Assembly (NCBI GenBank): GCA_024277115.1
Contig: JAJRVW010000134.1
Span: 1-61,242, forward strand
Origin: Calditrichota bacterium
GTDB lineage: Bacteria > Calditrichota > Calditrichia > Calditrichales > J004
DNA: 61,242 bases
Direction: 5' to 3'
Positions 34,602 through 45,099 of the stretch are shown piece by piece. The notes beneath the pieces were generated by a model, which did no database searches, had not been told where the DNA came from, and saw only the letters and a list, made by a program, of their open reading frames with translations. The translations under genes and the position numbers were made by a program. Numbering within the stretch: position 1 is the stretch's first letter; each line of letters starts with the position of its first letter.

Positions 34602-34925
34602 TTAAACAGCAAAAGAGTTGCCACAACCACAGGTATTTTGTGCATTGGGATTATTGAATACAAATCCTGAACCGTTCAACCCATCCGTATAATCGAGTTC
34701 AACCCCGGCAAGATAAACCATACTTTTAGAATCGATAAGTACCTTTACGCCATTAAATTCAAAAACCTGGTCACTCTCGTCCTGCTTCTCTTCAATATCA
34801 AGAATATAGGTAAAGCCAGAGCAGCCTCCACCTTTTATCCCTACCCGAATATATCCATCGCCTTTTGACTCGGCAACAAGGATATCCCTAATTTTATCGA
34901 CCGCTTTATCACTAACTTGTATCAT
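34602..34925 (-). CDS. erpA: Iron-sulfur cluster insertion protein, IscA/ErpA type
   Basis: A 107-aa HesB/IscA-family A-type carrier with the three conserved cysteines in GGGCSGFTYIL and NTCGCGNSF. It delivers Fe-S clusters to apoproteins. Length and motif spacing match ErpA/IscA; which of the two cannot be decided from sequence alone. No isc or suf operon is in the window. It sits between rny and def, 29-33 bp from each, probably co-transcribed. Confidence 0.88.
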   Translation of the reverse strand: MIQVSDKAVDKIRDILVAESKGDGYIRVGIKGGGCSGFTYILDIEEKQDESDQVFEFNGVKVLIDSKSMVYLAGVELDYTDGLNGSGFVFNNPNAQNTCGCGNSFAV

Positions 34926-34958
34926 AGTTTTTCCCTCTTTTATTTTAATTTTCCAATT

Positions 34959-36530
34959 TTATATGTCAATATCATCAGTCATTTTGGATGATATTGACCG
35001 GCGAATAACGGTAATTTTTATTTGCCCCGGATATTCCATGGTATCCTTTATTTTCGCCGCTATGTCCGAAGATAAGACCATGCATTCTTTATCACTTAAC
35101 TTGGCAGGCTCCACGATTACCCTTACTTCACGCCCCGCAGAAATGGCATAGGTTTTATTGACACCATCAAAAGAATTTCCAATCTCTTCCAGCTGTGTGA
35201 TCCTTTTTGTATAAGCCTCTAAAGAATCCCTGCGTGCCCCGGGACGGCTACCGCTGATTTTATCCGCGGCCGTAACTAAAACGGAAACCGGTGAAATAGG
35301 TTCAGCTTCTTCATGGTGCGCCAAAATAGAATTGATGACAACTTCGTGTTCTTTACACTTAGTTGCTAATTCCACCCCTAAAGTTACATGGCTACCCTCT
35401 GTGTGGCTACTAATCGCCTTTCCAATATCATGAAACAAACCGGCCCTGCGCGCTAATTTAACGCTAAAACCAAGCTCGGCCGCTAAAGCGCCAGCGAGAA
35501 ATGCCACTTCTTTAGAGTGTTGCAACTGGTTTTGCCCATAACTATATCTGTAACGCAAACGCCCAAGGTTTTCTTTCATCAAAGGATGAATATTATTTAA
35601 TCGTAGTTCCCGTAAGGTTTCATCGGCAGCTTTTGCCATGGAACGGTTCACTTCGTTTTTCGCCTTTTTTACCGCGTGCAAAATATTATTTTTATTAATA
35701 TTTTTAGATTTTATCAAGCTTTGCATGGCGATGCGTGCAACTTCGCGCGCAACAGGGTCAAATCCTGATAGAACGACTGTCTCCGGTGTATCATCTACAA
35801 TTACTTTTACATCTGTAGCTTCTTCAAATGCGCGAATATTTTTCCCTTCCCGTCCAATAATCATCCCTTTAAAACGTTCGTTGGGCAGCTCTACATTAGA
35901 AAGGGTCGATTCCATTGTAAAATCGTAGGAGAGGTTTTCGATAGCTGTGGCAATAATTTCTTTGGCTTCTTTTTGGGCACGTTCTTTCGCTTCTGTTCTG
36001 ATAGAGTTTGCAAGTTCCGCGGCTTCTATCTTTACTTTTGCATCCAGGTTTTTAAGTAAAATTTTCTTTGCTTCATCCTGGGAAATATGCGATAGGTTCT
36101 CAAGCTTTTTATTTTGCTCCTCTATGGTTGCTTCGGCTTTTTTATGCTTCTCAAACAAAATCTCCTGCAACTCATTTATTTTTTTATCTCTGGCTTCTAA
36201 CCGCGATTGGGCAATGCGGACCTGGTTGTCATCTTTGCGTACTTTCTTCTCACGCTGCTCTAGTTCTGATTCTTGCCGGTTTAATTTATCTTCTTTCTTT
36301 CTCAACTCATTTTGAAAGCGCGACCTTTTTTGCTGCATCTCTACTTTAAAATTATAAAGCTTCTCGTTCTTAATTTTTTCTGCTTCCTTAAGCGATTTTT
36401 CTTTTAGAGATTCGATGCTGTTTTTTGTACGTAGCAAATTTATGTGGTATACGATTATTCCAATTGCAAGGCCCGCAACAAAAGCGATGATCGTAATTAC
36501 TAGCTCTGCTGTGGTAAGGTTTTCAAACAT
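34959..36530 (-). CDS. rny: Ribonuclease Y
   Basis: A 523-aa endoribonuclease initiating mRNA decay, anchored by one N-terminal transmembrane helix (about 9-28). A long coiled coil (about 30-200), a KH RNA-binding domain (IIGREGKNIRAFEEATDVKV) and an HD hydrolase domain (LFHDIGKAISSHTEGSH) follow. It ends in a C-terminal segment (YPGQIKITVIRR). ATG 36530 has GGAG eight nt upstream. The 192 bp before it contain a TATAAT-like element on the minus strand (about 36620) without a clear -35. zapA, often adjacent in relatives, is missing here. Confidence 0.94.
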   Translation of the reverse strand: MFENLTTAELVITIIAFVAGLAIGIIVYHINLLRTKNSIESLKEKSLKEAEKIKNEKLYNFKVEMQQKRSRFQNELRKKEDKLNRQESELEQREKKVRKDDNQVRIAQSRLEARDKKINELQEILFEKHKKAEATIEEQNKKLENLSHISQDEAKKILLKNLDAKVKIEAAELANSIRTEAKERAQKEAKEIIATAIENLSYDFTMESTLSNVELPNERFKGMIIGREGKNIRAFEEATDVKVIVDDTPETVVLSGFDPVAREVARIAMQSLIKSKNINKNNILHAVKKAKNEVNRSMAKAADETLRELRLNNIHPLMKENLGRLRYRYSYGQNQLQHSKEVAFLAGALAAELGFSVKLARRAGLFHDIGKAISSHTEGSHVTLGVELATKCKEHEVVINSILAHHEEAEPISPVSVLVTAADKISGSRPGARRDSLEAYTKRITQLEEIGNSFDGVNKTYAISAGREVRVIVEPAKLSDKECMVLSSDIAAKIKDTMEYPGQIKITVIRRSISSKMTDDIDI

Positions 36531-36722
36531 TTATTTGGCTCCGATATCTGTTAGGCTCTGTTTCGGTTCATATTAAGCTGATTAATTTATTAGATTATCA
36601 AAACAAAGACAAGGGAAAGAATCTATATTTATACAATTATAGACAAGAGGAAGGGCAATTGACCTATTAAAACATCTATTAATTTACTTTTTAGTCATCA
36701 ATGAGGGAGCATTTAAAAGTAA

Positions 36723-37706
36723 TCAATTTGCCACATCAGAAAAATTCATTGAAATCGAGTCAAGGTTTTCATTCGTAAAAACCTGCTTAAACTCTTTATA
36801 AAGATGAGGGTTTACCTTACCCTTTTCCAATTCAGCATCCATGGCCAAAAAAGTTTCGCTCACAGACAAAGCCCGCCGATAAGGACGGTCTGTTGTGAGT
36901 GCATTAAAACTATCGGCAATGGAAATTATTTGTGCATTCACAGGAATATTATCACCTGTAAGTTGGTCGGGGTATCCTTGCCCGTCAAATTGTTCTTTGT
37001 GATGACGAATGATTGGCAGTACATCTTTTAATGAATCGATTGGTTGGCATATTTTCTCGCCCGCTTCAGGATAGGATTTTATGGACTCAAACTCTTCCTG
37101 GGACAGAGGGCCCGGTTTTGATAAAATATTCTCTGCAATTTGGATTTTACCGACAGCATGTAAAAGCGCGCCCTTGGCAATATTTTTTATCTCCGTATCT
37201 TCCAGTCCAAGGTGTTTCGCAAAATGTGTTCCATAACCGGCAATTTTTTCATTACTCCCTTTTGCATAAACATCTTTTCTCTCAGCAATTAATGCCAGTT
37301 GAAATATTAATTTTTCGGCGCTTTGCAATTGGGCCTTATAATTATTCAACTCCAGCATTTTTTTTACACGCATCTTTATATCAAAAATATTAAACGGTTT
37401 TACGATGTACTCTGCCCCAAGCTCAAAACATCTGGATCGCGAACGATTGTCCTCCAGGCCGGTGATCATGATGACCGGAATATTTTTAGTAGATGATTTT
37501 TCCTGAAGTTTTGCGCATACTTCAAAGCCATCCATACCCGGCATTATTACATCACACATGATTAAATCGGGTAATTCGGAAATCGCAGATTTTAATCCGC
37601 TAAGGCCATTATTGGCGCTGATAAATTTATAATCTGTCCCAAGAAAATAAGTCTTGATGAGTGCAATACTTTCTTCATAATCATCGATTACAAGTATCTT
37701 TGACAC
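36723..37706 (-). CDS. Response regulator with degenerate HD-GYP domain
   Basis: A 327-aa protein: receiver domain (phosphoacceptor Asp52, Lys103) followed by an HD-GYP domain (about 140-315). HD-GYP proteins normally hydrolyse cyclic di-GMP, but key metal ligands are replaced. The GHSER His is lost (GSNEK), the HD pair at 183-184 is HA (LLHAVGK), and the next ligand His is Tyr212 (SYPEAGE). HHKEQFDGQGYP is retained. It is therefore probably a non-catalytic receptor or scaffold. Its paralogue at 51613 keeps all of these residues. GTG 37706 has GGGAG six nt upstream. Confidence 0.85.
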   Translation of the reverse strand: MSKILVIDDYEESIALIKTYFLGTDYKFISANNGLSGLKSAISELPDLIMCDVIMPGMDGFEVCAKLQEKSSTKNIPVIMITGLEDNRSRSRCFELGAEYIVKPFNIFDIKMRVKKMLELNNYKAQLQSAEKLIFQLALIAERKDVYAKGSNEKIAGYGTHFAKHLGLEDTEIKNIAKGALLHAVGKIQIAENILSKPGPLSQEEFESIKSYPEAGEKICQPIDSLKDVLPIIRHHKEQFDGQGYPDQLTGDNIPVNAQIISIADSFNALTTDRPYRRALSVSETFLAMDAELEKGKVNPHLYKEFKQVFTNENLDSISMNFSDVAN

Positions 37707-37749
37707 GCGGGGCTCCCTGAAAAGTTTGTAGCCTTTAATTTCGGTAACT

Positions 37750-37785
37750 AAAAAGGGAACTTAAGAAACAATTCTTCAAGTGTTC
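37750..37785 (-). terminator. Possible terminator after fmt
   Basis: On the minus strand an imperfect hairpin (GAAC..TTGAAGAA with TTTCTTAAGTTC, 37757-37785) is followed by CCCTTTTT. It could end the tgt-yajC-fmt transcript before the HD-GYP gene. The stem has a bulge and one mismatch. Confidence 0.4.
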
Positions 37786-37948
37786 AATAAAGATCAAAAG
37801 TGCCGTAAACACTGTCATTACAGGTACAATTTGGATTATTGAAATAAAATTATGTTAAATGGGGACGGGCAAAATTTGACACATTTTTATCTGCCCAGTT
37901 TTATCGAATTGTGGAAGGATATAATCAACCATATTTTAAATTATTGAT

Positions 37949-38887
37949 TTATATTTTGGCATCTGTGAAATGCATCCCTTGAACAAGTTTAAAACCATTC
38001 AAAAAATCACGGACACGCATTTTTCTCTTACCCTCAAGTTGAAGCTCAAAAATTGAAATATTACCAGTCATACAAGCCACAACAAAACTATCTGGTTCTA
38101 CGGAAAGAATTTTACCTGGTAGCTCGCTGCCCTCGCTGGAAGAAACACTACTTTTAAATAATTTGATTTTTTTATTGTGTAGAAAAGTAAATGCGCCGGG
38201 ATAAGGACTTAACCCCCGGATTTGGTTGTGAACTTTTTCTGCATCCTTTTCAAAATTTATCAGGGCTGTGGCCGATGTAATTTTGGGGGCTTTGGTAGCC
38301 AGAATATTGTCTTGTCGGATTGAATGAATTTCGTTTTTTGCAATTTTTTCAATGGTTTTCACAAGAAGCTTAGCGCCCCGTTCAGCCAAAATATCATGCA
38401 ACTCCCCGGCAGTCATTGAAGAGGCAATTTCCACCTTATCTTGCAAAAGGATGTTGCCCGTATCCACTTTGGCATCTATCAGCATAGTCGTTACGCCCGA
38501 TTCATGGTCACCGTTCATTATGGCCCAATTAATTGGCGCCGCGCCGCGATAGGCCGGCAACAAGGAACCATGCACATTTATTGTGCCCTTTTTGGGAATA
38601 GTGAATATCGCCTTTGGTAAAATCCTGAAGGCAACAACTACAAAACAATCCGCGGCAAGCATTTTTAACTCGTCTTCAAAATCCTGATCTTTTAAATTTT
38701 GAGGCTGGAGAACAGGAATTCCTCTCTCTATAGCAAATTGCTTTACTGCCGTAGCTTTGACCTTTAAGCCTCTTCCCTGTTTTTTATCGGGAACAGTGAC
38801 AACGGCACATACATCATGCCCGGCTTCAAGCAAAGCTTTAAGGGACTCCACGGCAAATTCCTGAGTCCCCATAAAAACAATTTTCAT
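37949..38887 (-). CDS. fmt: Methionyl-tRNA formyltransferase
   Basis: A 312-aa enzyme that formylates initiator Met-tRNA using 10-formyl-THF. The N-terminal formyltransferase domain has the HGSLLPAYRGAAPINWAI segment and SGVTTM with the catalytic Asn, His and Asp arrangement (NVHGS, IDAKVDTG). The C-terminal OB-like domain includes IRGLSPYPGAFTF. ATG 38887 overlaps the yajC stop as TAATG, so the genes are translationally coupled. Confidence 0.94.
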   Translation of the reverse strand: MKIVFMGTQEFAVESLKALLEAGHDVCAVVTVPDKKQGRGLKVKATAVKQFAIERGIPVLQPQNLKDQDFEDELKMLAADCFVVVAFRILPKAIFTIPKKGTINVHGSLLPAYRGAAPINWAIMNGDHESGVTTMLIDAKVDTGNILLQDKVEIASSMTAGELHDILAERGAKLLVKTIEKIAKNEIHSIRQDNILATKAPKITSATALINFEKDAEKVHNQIRGLSPYPGAFTFLHNKKIKLFKSSVSSSEGSELPGKILSVEPDSFVVACMTGNISIFELQLEGKRKMRVRDFLNGFKLVQGMHFTDAKI

Positions 38888-39225
38888 TATTTTTTTGCCT
38901 CGACCTGTTTTCCACCTACAGGAATAACTAGTTCAATGGCGCCTTTATCAAGGTTTAGTTTTACATTATCATCCACCTTAACGATTACTGTTTTGTTCTC
39001 ATCTGTAAAGCCGGTTACTTTGCCATGGATGCCACCACGGGTTATCACATTGTCACCCTTCTTGAGCTCTTCCACCATTTTTTGCTTCTCTTTTTGCTTT
39101 TTCAATTGTGGGCGCATCATCAAAAAATAGATGATCACCATTATTAAAACAAAGGGCAGAAAAGACATAATCGCGCTTGGCTCTTGACCCGCATCTTGAA
39201 AAAACAATAAAAACATTTGTAACAT
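38887..39225 (-). CDS. yajC: Preprotein translocase accessory protein YajC
   Basis: A 112-aa protein with one N-terminal transmembrane helix (PFVLIMVIIYFLMM) and the conserved MRPQLKKQKE, LKKGDNVITRGGIHGKV and V.LNLDKGAIE pattern. YajC associates with SecDF at the Sec translocon. It follows tgt in the same order as in many bacteria. ATG 39225 has AAGGAG at good spacing. secD and secF are not in this window. Confidence 0.93.
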   Translation of the reverse strand: MLQMFLLFFQDAGQEPSAIMSFLPFVLIMVIIYFLMMRPQLKKQKEKQKMVEELKKGDNVITRGGIHGKVTGFTDENKTVIVKVDDNVKLNLDKGAIELVIPVGGKQVEAKK

Positions 39226-39245
39226 AATAACTCCTTCTATGAATT

Positions 39246-40400
<1,155 letters not shown>

Positions 40401-40463
40401 TTAGTGAAGAGTAGTAATTAATTCAACGCATTCCGGCTTTTAATGTAAACAAAAAGAATGCCT

Positions 40464-41723
40464 CTATTTTTTGCCAAAAATAGCACGATAGCGGTCCAGG
40501 TTCAATTGTTCGCTATAAAATATATCATCCAATACAAGCCCGACGGAACCTAAAACCCCGGCGACATCTTTTAGCCCGGCATTTTGTAAGCGTACAGCAA
40601 GAATAGGCGTATGCAACTCATCCTTTTTCACCCGTTCACGAATCAAATCCATAAAACGTTCATTATAAGCGATGTGGTCGCCACCTATTAACAATGTTTC
40701 CGGGTTAAGTGTATTTATCAGGTTTATGCATAAAATACCAACGATACTGGCATATTCAGTCACCAGCTCCAGGGCCAGGGGATCATCTTCAAAGGCCTTC
40801 TCCACAATTGTATCAATACTGAGGTTACCGCCATTAAGCGTTGTTTTAAAATTTTCCTGAATACCCTTGCATGCACCCTGTACGAGAACTTTTTCCGATA
40901 AAATCTCACCGAAGGTTTTATGTCCGTCATAAAGCCATTTAAATTCTGCTTCGTTTTTTATATAAAATCCCAGTTCATAAAAACCAACCTCACCGGCGCT
41001 TGCACTCACACCCCGGTATAACTCACCATTAATTACGATACCTGCGCCTATACCATCGCCTACCCACAGATAAATCATATTGGAATAATCACGCCCGTTG
41101 CCAAAACGGGACTCACCAAAAGTTATCGCCTTTACATCGTTTTCGATAAATGTTTCAATGCCAAATTCATTTTCAAACAGCTTTTTTATCAGAACACCTT
41201 CCCACTCTTTTAAAGAGTCTGATTCCAAAATGCAGCCTTTACTATAATCAATCAGGCCGGGGATGGCCACACCAATCCCCATCGCTTTTGCAGATTTTAC
41301 CCACTTCTCTTTGAGATATTTATGGATAAACGGAAACAACATATACAATACATCTGACAATGGTGTGTTTTCGGGGTATTCAATTTGGTCTTGTTTGTAG
41401 ATAAGTGCATTCAGATCTGTAAGCGCTACCCGCGCGTGGTTTCGTTTTATCTCAATACCGATTGCATAGCCGGCTTTTGGGTTAAACTCAAGGAGGATTG
41501 GTTTCCGCCCTCCTATTTTAGTTGATGCGCCCATGCCAATTTCTTTTACAAAATTAACTTTTAGTAATTTCGATATAATCTCGGACACAGTCGCTTTGGA
41601 GATTTTATATTTTTTTGATAATTGAGCTCTGGAAAGGGGACCATATAGTTTTATAAAACGCAAAATATTTAATTCATTAAAATCCCGGACAAGTTTTGTA
41701 CCATAACCAACTTTTCTAAGCAT
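40464..41723 (-). CDS. ROK-family transcriptional regulator without the zinc motif
   Basis: A 419-aa protein: an N-terminal winged helix-turn-helix (about 15-75; LSRAQLSKKYKISKATVSEIISKLL) followed by a ROK sugar-kinase-like domain (IGIEIKRNHARVALTD, GVAIPGLIDY, ENDVKAITFGE, GDGIGAGIVI, ASAGEVGF). Such proteins usually repress sugar genes and respond to sugars or their phosphates. The family's CxCGxxGC zinc motif after AGE(V)G is absent here; the segment reads YELGFYIKNEAEFK instead. It is divergent from DUF4954-LOG across 427 bp, so those genes and itself are the likely targets. Confidence 0.85.
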   Translation of the reverse strand: MLRKVGYGTKLVRDFNELNILRFIKLYGPLSRAQLSKKYKISKATVSEIISKLLKVNFVKEIGMGASTKIGGRKPILLEFNPKAGYAIGIEIKRNHARVALTDLNALIYKQDQIEYPENTPLSDVLYMLFPFIHKYLKEKWVKSAKAMGIGVAIPGLIDYSKGCILESDSLKEWEGVLIKKLFENEFGIETFIENDVKAITFGESRFGNGRDYSNMIYLWVGDGIGAGIVINGELYRGVSASAGEVGFYELGFYIKNEAEFKWLYDGHKTFGEILSEKVLVQGACKGIQENFKTTLNGGNLSIDTIVEKAFEDDPLALELVTEYASIVGILCINLINTLNPETLLIGGDHIAYNERFMDLIRERVKKDELHTPILAVRLQNAGLKDVAGVLGSVGLVLDDIFYSEQLNLDRYRAIFGKK

Positions 41724-42150
41724 AAAAGTTTACCTATATTTTCCTAAATATTATCTTGAGATTTTTCGATATATACTATTCCACTAAAGGTTTGCTGTTT
41801 AGATGTTCCGCGTTCGTATCGGCATGTGCAGATATTTACCCCGATAAATACTTTAAAGGGATTAACAAACATACAAACGAATTAATGAATGCAAATATGA
41901 ACAGCCAAACCATACCTGTTTGTTTTGCTGTCTATGCATCCAATAAAGCAGTAAATTGAACCTGAAAGTAAAAGGAATATGAAATAAGACTAAAAATGAT
42001 ATTGCGCAATATATACTAATCGACGAATGGTTTGCAAATCAACCTCACAATTAGCGTTTGTAACGACCACGTTTTTGGAAACAAAAAACACAGTATTACC
42101 CTAAAAACACAATCTATTAATATTTTTATCCTAAAATTTTAAGGAGTGAA
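41724..42150. other. Divergent promoter region, ROK / DUF4954
   Basis: 427 bp between two divergent genes, AT-rich. A 67-codon plus-strand frame at 41756-41959 lacks a ribosome-binding site and family resemblance, so I do not call it. AAGGAG lies six nt before ATG 42151 and AGG about nine nt before ATG 41723. No operator palindrome is certain. Confidence 0.5.
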
Positions 42151-43212
42151 ATGCCTCAAGTTAAAATTGGGCCTCTTGAGAGTTTAAGTAAGAATTTTGG
42201 AGAGAGGAACCGGCTAGATGGGACGGCAAAGTATCGTCAATTGGATGCCGATGAAATTAAAACCCTTATAGAAAAGAACAACACCGCTGAAGATTGGTCG
42301 CAAATATTTGTCTCTCCCAAATTTGATCCCGCCCTTATAAAAAATAGCGCGTTTTGGGGACTCGTCCGTATTGGTAACCTGGAAAAAAAATCTCTCAGCC
42401 ATGATGGCCTTAAACTGCCATCCGGCATTTCAAATTCAATGATTATTTCATCGGATATTGGCGAGAATGTTGCCATCCACAACGTACGATACTTATCGCA
42501 CTATCATGTTGGCAAAAATTCAATCCTTTTTAATAGTGATGAAATGGAGACCGGTCCCGATACAAATTTTGGTCAGGGCGGTATCAACCCAAATACAAAG
42601 GAGACTGCACGCAACTGGATGGAAGTTTCCAATGAAAACGGTGGGCGGGGTATTTTACCCTTTGACGGGATGATCCCTGCTGATGCCTTTTTATGGTCGC
42701 GGTTTGGGGAAGATAAAATCCTGCAAGAAAAGCTTATAAAATTTACAGATAATGTGAGCATTGAATATCCGGATGCATTTGGTCTGATCGGTGATCATTC
42801 TGTTATTAAAAATTCCCATTTAATTAAAGATTGCCGGATTGGTCCCAACAGTTACATAAAAGGTGTTAATAAGCTGCAAAACATCACAATACTCTCCAGC
42901 CCAAAAGAACCGACAGAAATTGGTGAAGGATGTGAACTGGTGGACGGAATTGTAGGATATGGTAATAAAATTAATTCCGCCGCCAAGTGTTTCCGTTTTC
43001 TTACGGGCCGAAATGTAAAAATAACACTTGGGGCGCGGGTAATAAATACGTTGATTGGCGCTAACTCAACCGTATCGTGTTGTGAAGTTTTAAATAATCT
43101 GATTTTCCCATTTCATGAACAGCATCATAATAATTCATTTTTAATCGCGTCCACTATTTTAGGACAATCAAATATAGCAGCAGGCGCTACCATAGGGTCT
43201 AACCATAATTAA
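42151..43212 (+). CDS. DUF4954 protein, N-terminal part (interrupted by in-frame TAA)
   Basis: 353 aa before the stop. It contains left-handed beta-helix hexapeptide stretches (SDIGENVAIHNVRYLSHYHVG, FGLIGDHSVIKNSHLIKDCRIG) typical of DUF4954, a family of roughly 650-700 aa found in Bacteroidetes and relatives. The family is related to sugar-nucleotide acyl- and nucleotidyltransferases by fold, with no proven reaction. TAA at 43210-43212 interrupts the conserved string GATIGSNHN. The very next codons in the same frame read R-A-A-D-G-E-I-F-A-G-R-G-F-W-P-G, the expected continuation. The full gene is therefore 42151-44268 with a single nonsense codon, likely from a Ser TCA. Confidence 0.85.
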   Translation: MPQVKIGPLESLSKNFGERNRLDGTAKYRQLDADEIKTLIEKNNTAEDWSQIFVSPKFDPALIKNSAFWGLVRIGNLEKKSLSHDGLKLPSGISNSMIISSDIGENVAIHNVRYLSHYHVGKNSILFNSDEMETGPDTNFGQGGINPNTKETARNWMEVSNENGGRGILPFDGMIPADAFLWSRFGEDKILQEKLIKFTDNVSIEYPDAFGLIGDHSVIKNSHLIKDCRIGPNSYIKGVNKLQNITILSSPKEPTEIGEGCELVDGIVGYGNKINSAAKCFRFLTGRNVKITLGARVINTLIGANSTVSCCEVLNNLIFPFHEQHHNNSFLIASTILGQSNIAAGATIGSNHN

Positions 43213-43359
43213 CGTGCAGCAGACGGTGAAATTTTTGCGGGGCGCGGTTTTTGGCCCGGGCTGGACTCGAGCTATAAACATAACTCCATATTTACTTCTT
43301 TTACCCTGATTGCCAAAGGCGCGTATGAGAACGAGCTGAACGTTAAACTACCTTTTTCA

Positions 43360-44268
43360 TTGGTCAGCAAAGACCCGGCTTCCGGAAAAGTACAACTTTT
43401 TCCCGCATTTTGGTTCCGCTATAATATGTATGCCCTTGCGCGGAACAGCTGGAAATTTAAAAATCGGGACAAGCGCATTATAAAAGATCAAAATATTGAG
43501 ATTGATTTTTTAGCGCCCGATTCTGCTTATGAAATGTTAGACGGGATTGCGTTGCTGGAAGAAGCAATACTAAAACAGACGGGTAAAGCTGTAAAAACTA
43601 ACCCGGAGATATTTGATAAAAAAAGTGAATTAACCGGGATTTACATTGAAGATATATGCCCAAAAGAAAAGACCTTAATTATAAAACCTGTACAGGCAAT
43701 TTGGCTCTTTAAAAAAATGCTCGCTTATTTTGCGGCACGGGAAATTCTTACATTTTTACAATCGCATGACTTTAACGGCATCGCTTCCCTTAAAGGCAAT
43801 AAAACACTTTCCACAAATTGGATTAATTTTGGCGGACAATTAATTAATGAAAACGATTATTCCGAATTAATCGCAGATATTAAATCTGAAAAACTAGCAT
43901 CCTGGGATGACATCCATGCACAGTATAGAACCCTATGGAAAAATTATGGTACACAAAAAAGACAGGTGGCCATCGATTACTGGGCAAAATCAATTCATAA
44001 AAACGCAGAAGAGATTTCTATTAAAGATATCCTTGAGCTTCTTGTTTTGTCTAAAACCACCAGTGCTCATATTTTGGAATGGACAAAAGAATCACGCTTA
44101 AAAGATTATACTAACCCGTTCCGAAAAATGGTCTATAGAAATAAAGAAGAAATGGATGCTGTTTTGGGAAAATATGTCGAAAACTCTTTTATCACTGAAA
44201 TGGAAACACAGCACTCAAAGTATATTGCAGCAATCAACGAAGTGGTTGCCCAATTAAAAAATAAGTAA
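43360..44268 (+). CDS. DUF4954 protein, C-terminal part
   Basis: 302 aa from the first Met after the premature stop; family similarity actually resumes at 43213 in the same frame. Recognisable pieces are LPFSLVSKD, FPAFWFRYNMYALARNSWKF and a helical C-terminal region. No ribosome-binding site precedes 43360, so this half is probably not made on its own. It ends 9 bp before the LOG gene, which has its own AAGGA site, so the pair is a likely two-gene operon. Confidence 0.8.
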   Translation: MVSKDPASGKVQLFPAFWFRYNMYALARNSWKFKNRDKRIIKDQNIEIDFLAPDSAYEMLDGIALLEEAILKQTGKAVKTNPEIFDKKSELTGIYIEDICPKEKTLIIKPVQAIWLFKKMLAYFAAREILTFLQSHDFNGIASLKGNKTLSTNWINFGGQLINENDYSELIADIKSEKLASWDDIHAQYRTLWKNYGTQKRQVAIDYWAKSIHKNAEEISIKDILELLVLSKTTSAHILEWTKESRLKDYTNPFRKMVYRNKEEMDAVLGKYVENSFITEMETQHSKYIAAINEVVAQLKNK

Positions 44269-44277
44269 AGGATATTC

Positions 44278-45087
44278 ATGGCTACGCCACATAAACCTGA
44301 AAAAGCATATAAAAACAACACTTTTCTGAATAGTAAAAATGCCCGTCCTCTGCGAATACAAGCCGAATATTTTGAACCCTTTTATCGATTTAAAGAATTT
44401 AACATCAAAGCAACCATTGTCTTTTTTGGCTCTGCGCGGATATTGCCCGAAGATGTTGCAAAAGAAAATTTGGAAGCAGCGGAAAAAATATATTTTAAAA
44501 CAGCAAATGACAAAACCAAAGCACAGTTTAATAAAGCCCAAATGGATTTAAAGATTTCCCGTTACTACGAGGATGCGATTGAACTATCTCAAAAACTTAC
44601 ATCCTGGACAATGAACGAGAAGACCAGGAAACAAAAATACTATGTATGTTCCGGTGGTGGGCCCGGTATTATGGAAGCTGCCAATAAGGGCGCAGGGCTT
44701 GCAGGAGGAAGATCGATCGGCCTTAATGTTTCATTGCCGATGGAGCAGTACCCAAACCCTTATATTACCGAAGAATTAAGCTTTGAATTTCATTATTTTT
44801 TTATGCGCAAATATTGGTTTATATATTTTGCAAAGGCAATTATTATATTCCCCGGCGGGTTTGGTACACTCGATGAATTTATGGAAGCGTTGACTCTAAT
44901 CCAGACAAAGAAAGTAAATAAACACATGTCGATTATCCTTTTTGGGCGAGAGTATTGGAACGATGTAATAAATCTTGATGCTTTGGTAAAGTGGGGAACT
45001 ATTACAGAGGATGATCTTAAACTTTTTAAATTTGTGGATACGGTAGACGAGGCATTTGAGATTTTACAAGCCGACCTACCACGGTAA
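44278..45087 (+). CDS. LOG-family protein (TIGR00730-like Rossmann fold)
   Basis: A 269-aa protein with SGGGPGIMEAANKGA and PGGFGTLDEFMEALTLIQT, the phosphoribohydrolase signature PGGxGTxxE of the LOG family. This family includes nucleotide 5'-monophosphate nucleosidases and cytokinin-activating enzymes, long misannotated as lysine decarboxylases. The N-terminal 90 residues, before the core, are longer than in the plant-type enzymes. It probably cleaves the base from a nucleoside monophosphate; the substrate is unknown. It is downstream of DUF4954 and converges on the signalling cluster, ending 12 bp from the DUF4388 stop. Confidence 0.85.
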   Translation: MATPHKPEKAYKNNTFLNSKNARPLRIQAEYFEPFYRFKEFNIKATIVFFGSARILPEDVAKENLEAAEKIYFKTANDKTKAQFNKAQMDLKISRYYEDAIELSQKLTSWTMNEKTRKQKYYVCSGGGPGIMEAANKGAGLAGGRSIGLNVSLPMEQYPNPYITEELSFEFHYFFMRKYWFIYFAKAIIIFPGGFGTLDEFMEALTLIQTKKVNKHMSIILFGREYWNDVINLDALVKWGTITEDDLKLFKFVDTVDEAFEILQADLPR

Positions 45088-45099
45088 TAGAATGCCCTA

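Noticed and set aside
36531-36722. 6S RNA upstream of rny
   Set aside because: Many bacteria carry 6S RNA near zapA or rny and the gap has a suitable length, but I could not draw the long rod with a central bubble.
41756-41959. 67-codon plus-strand frame in the divergent region
   Set aside because: There is no ribosome-binding site, no recognisable domain, and it sits where promoters for both flanking genes must lie.
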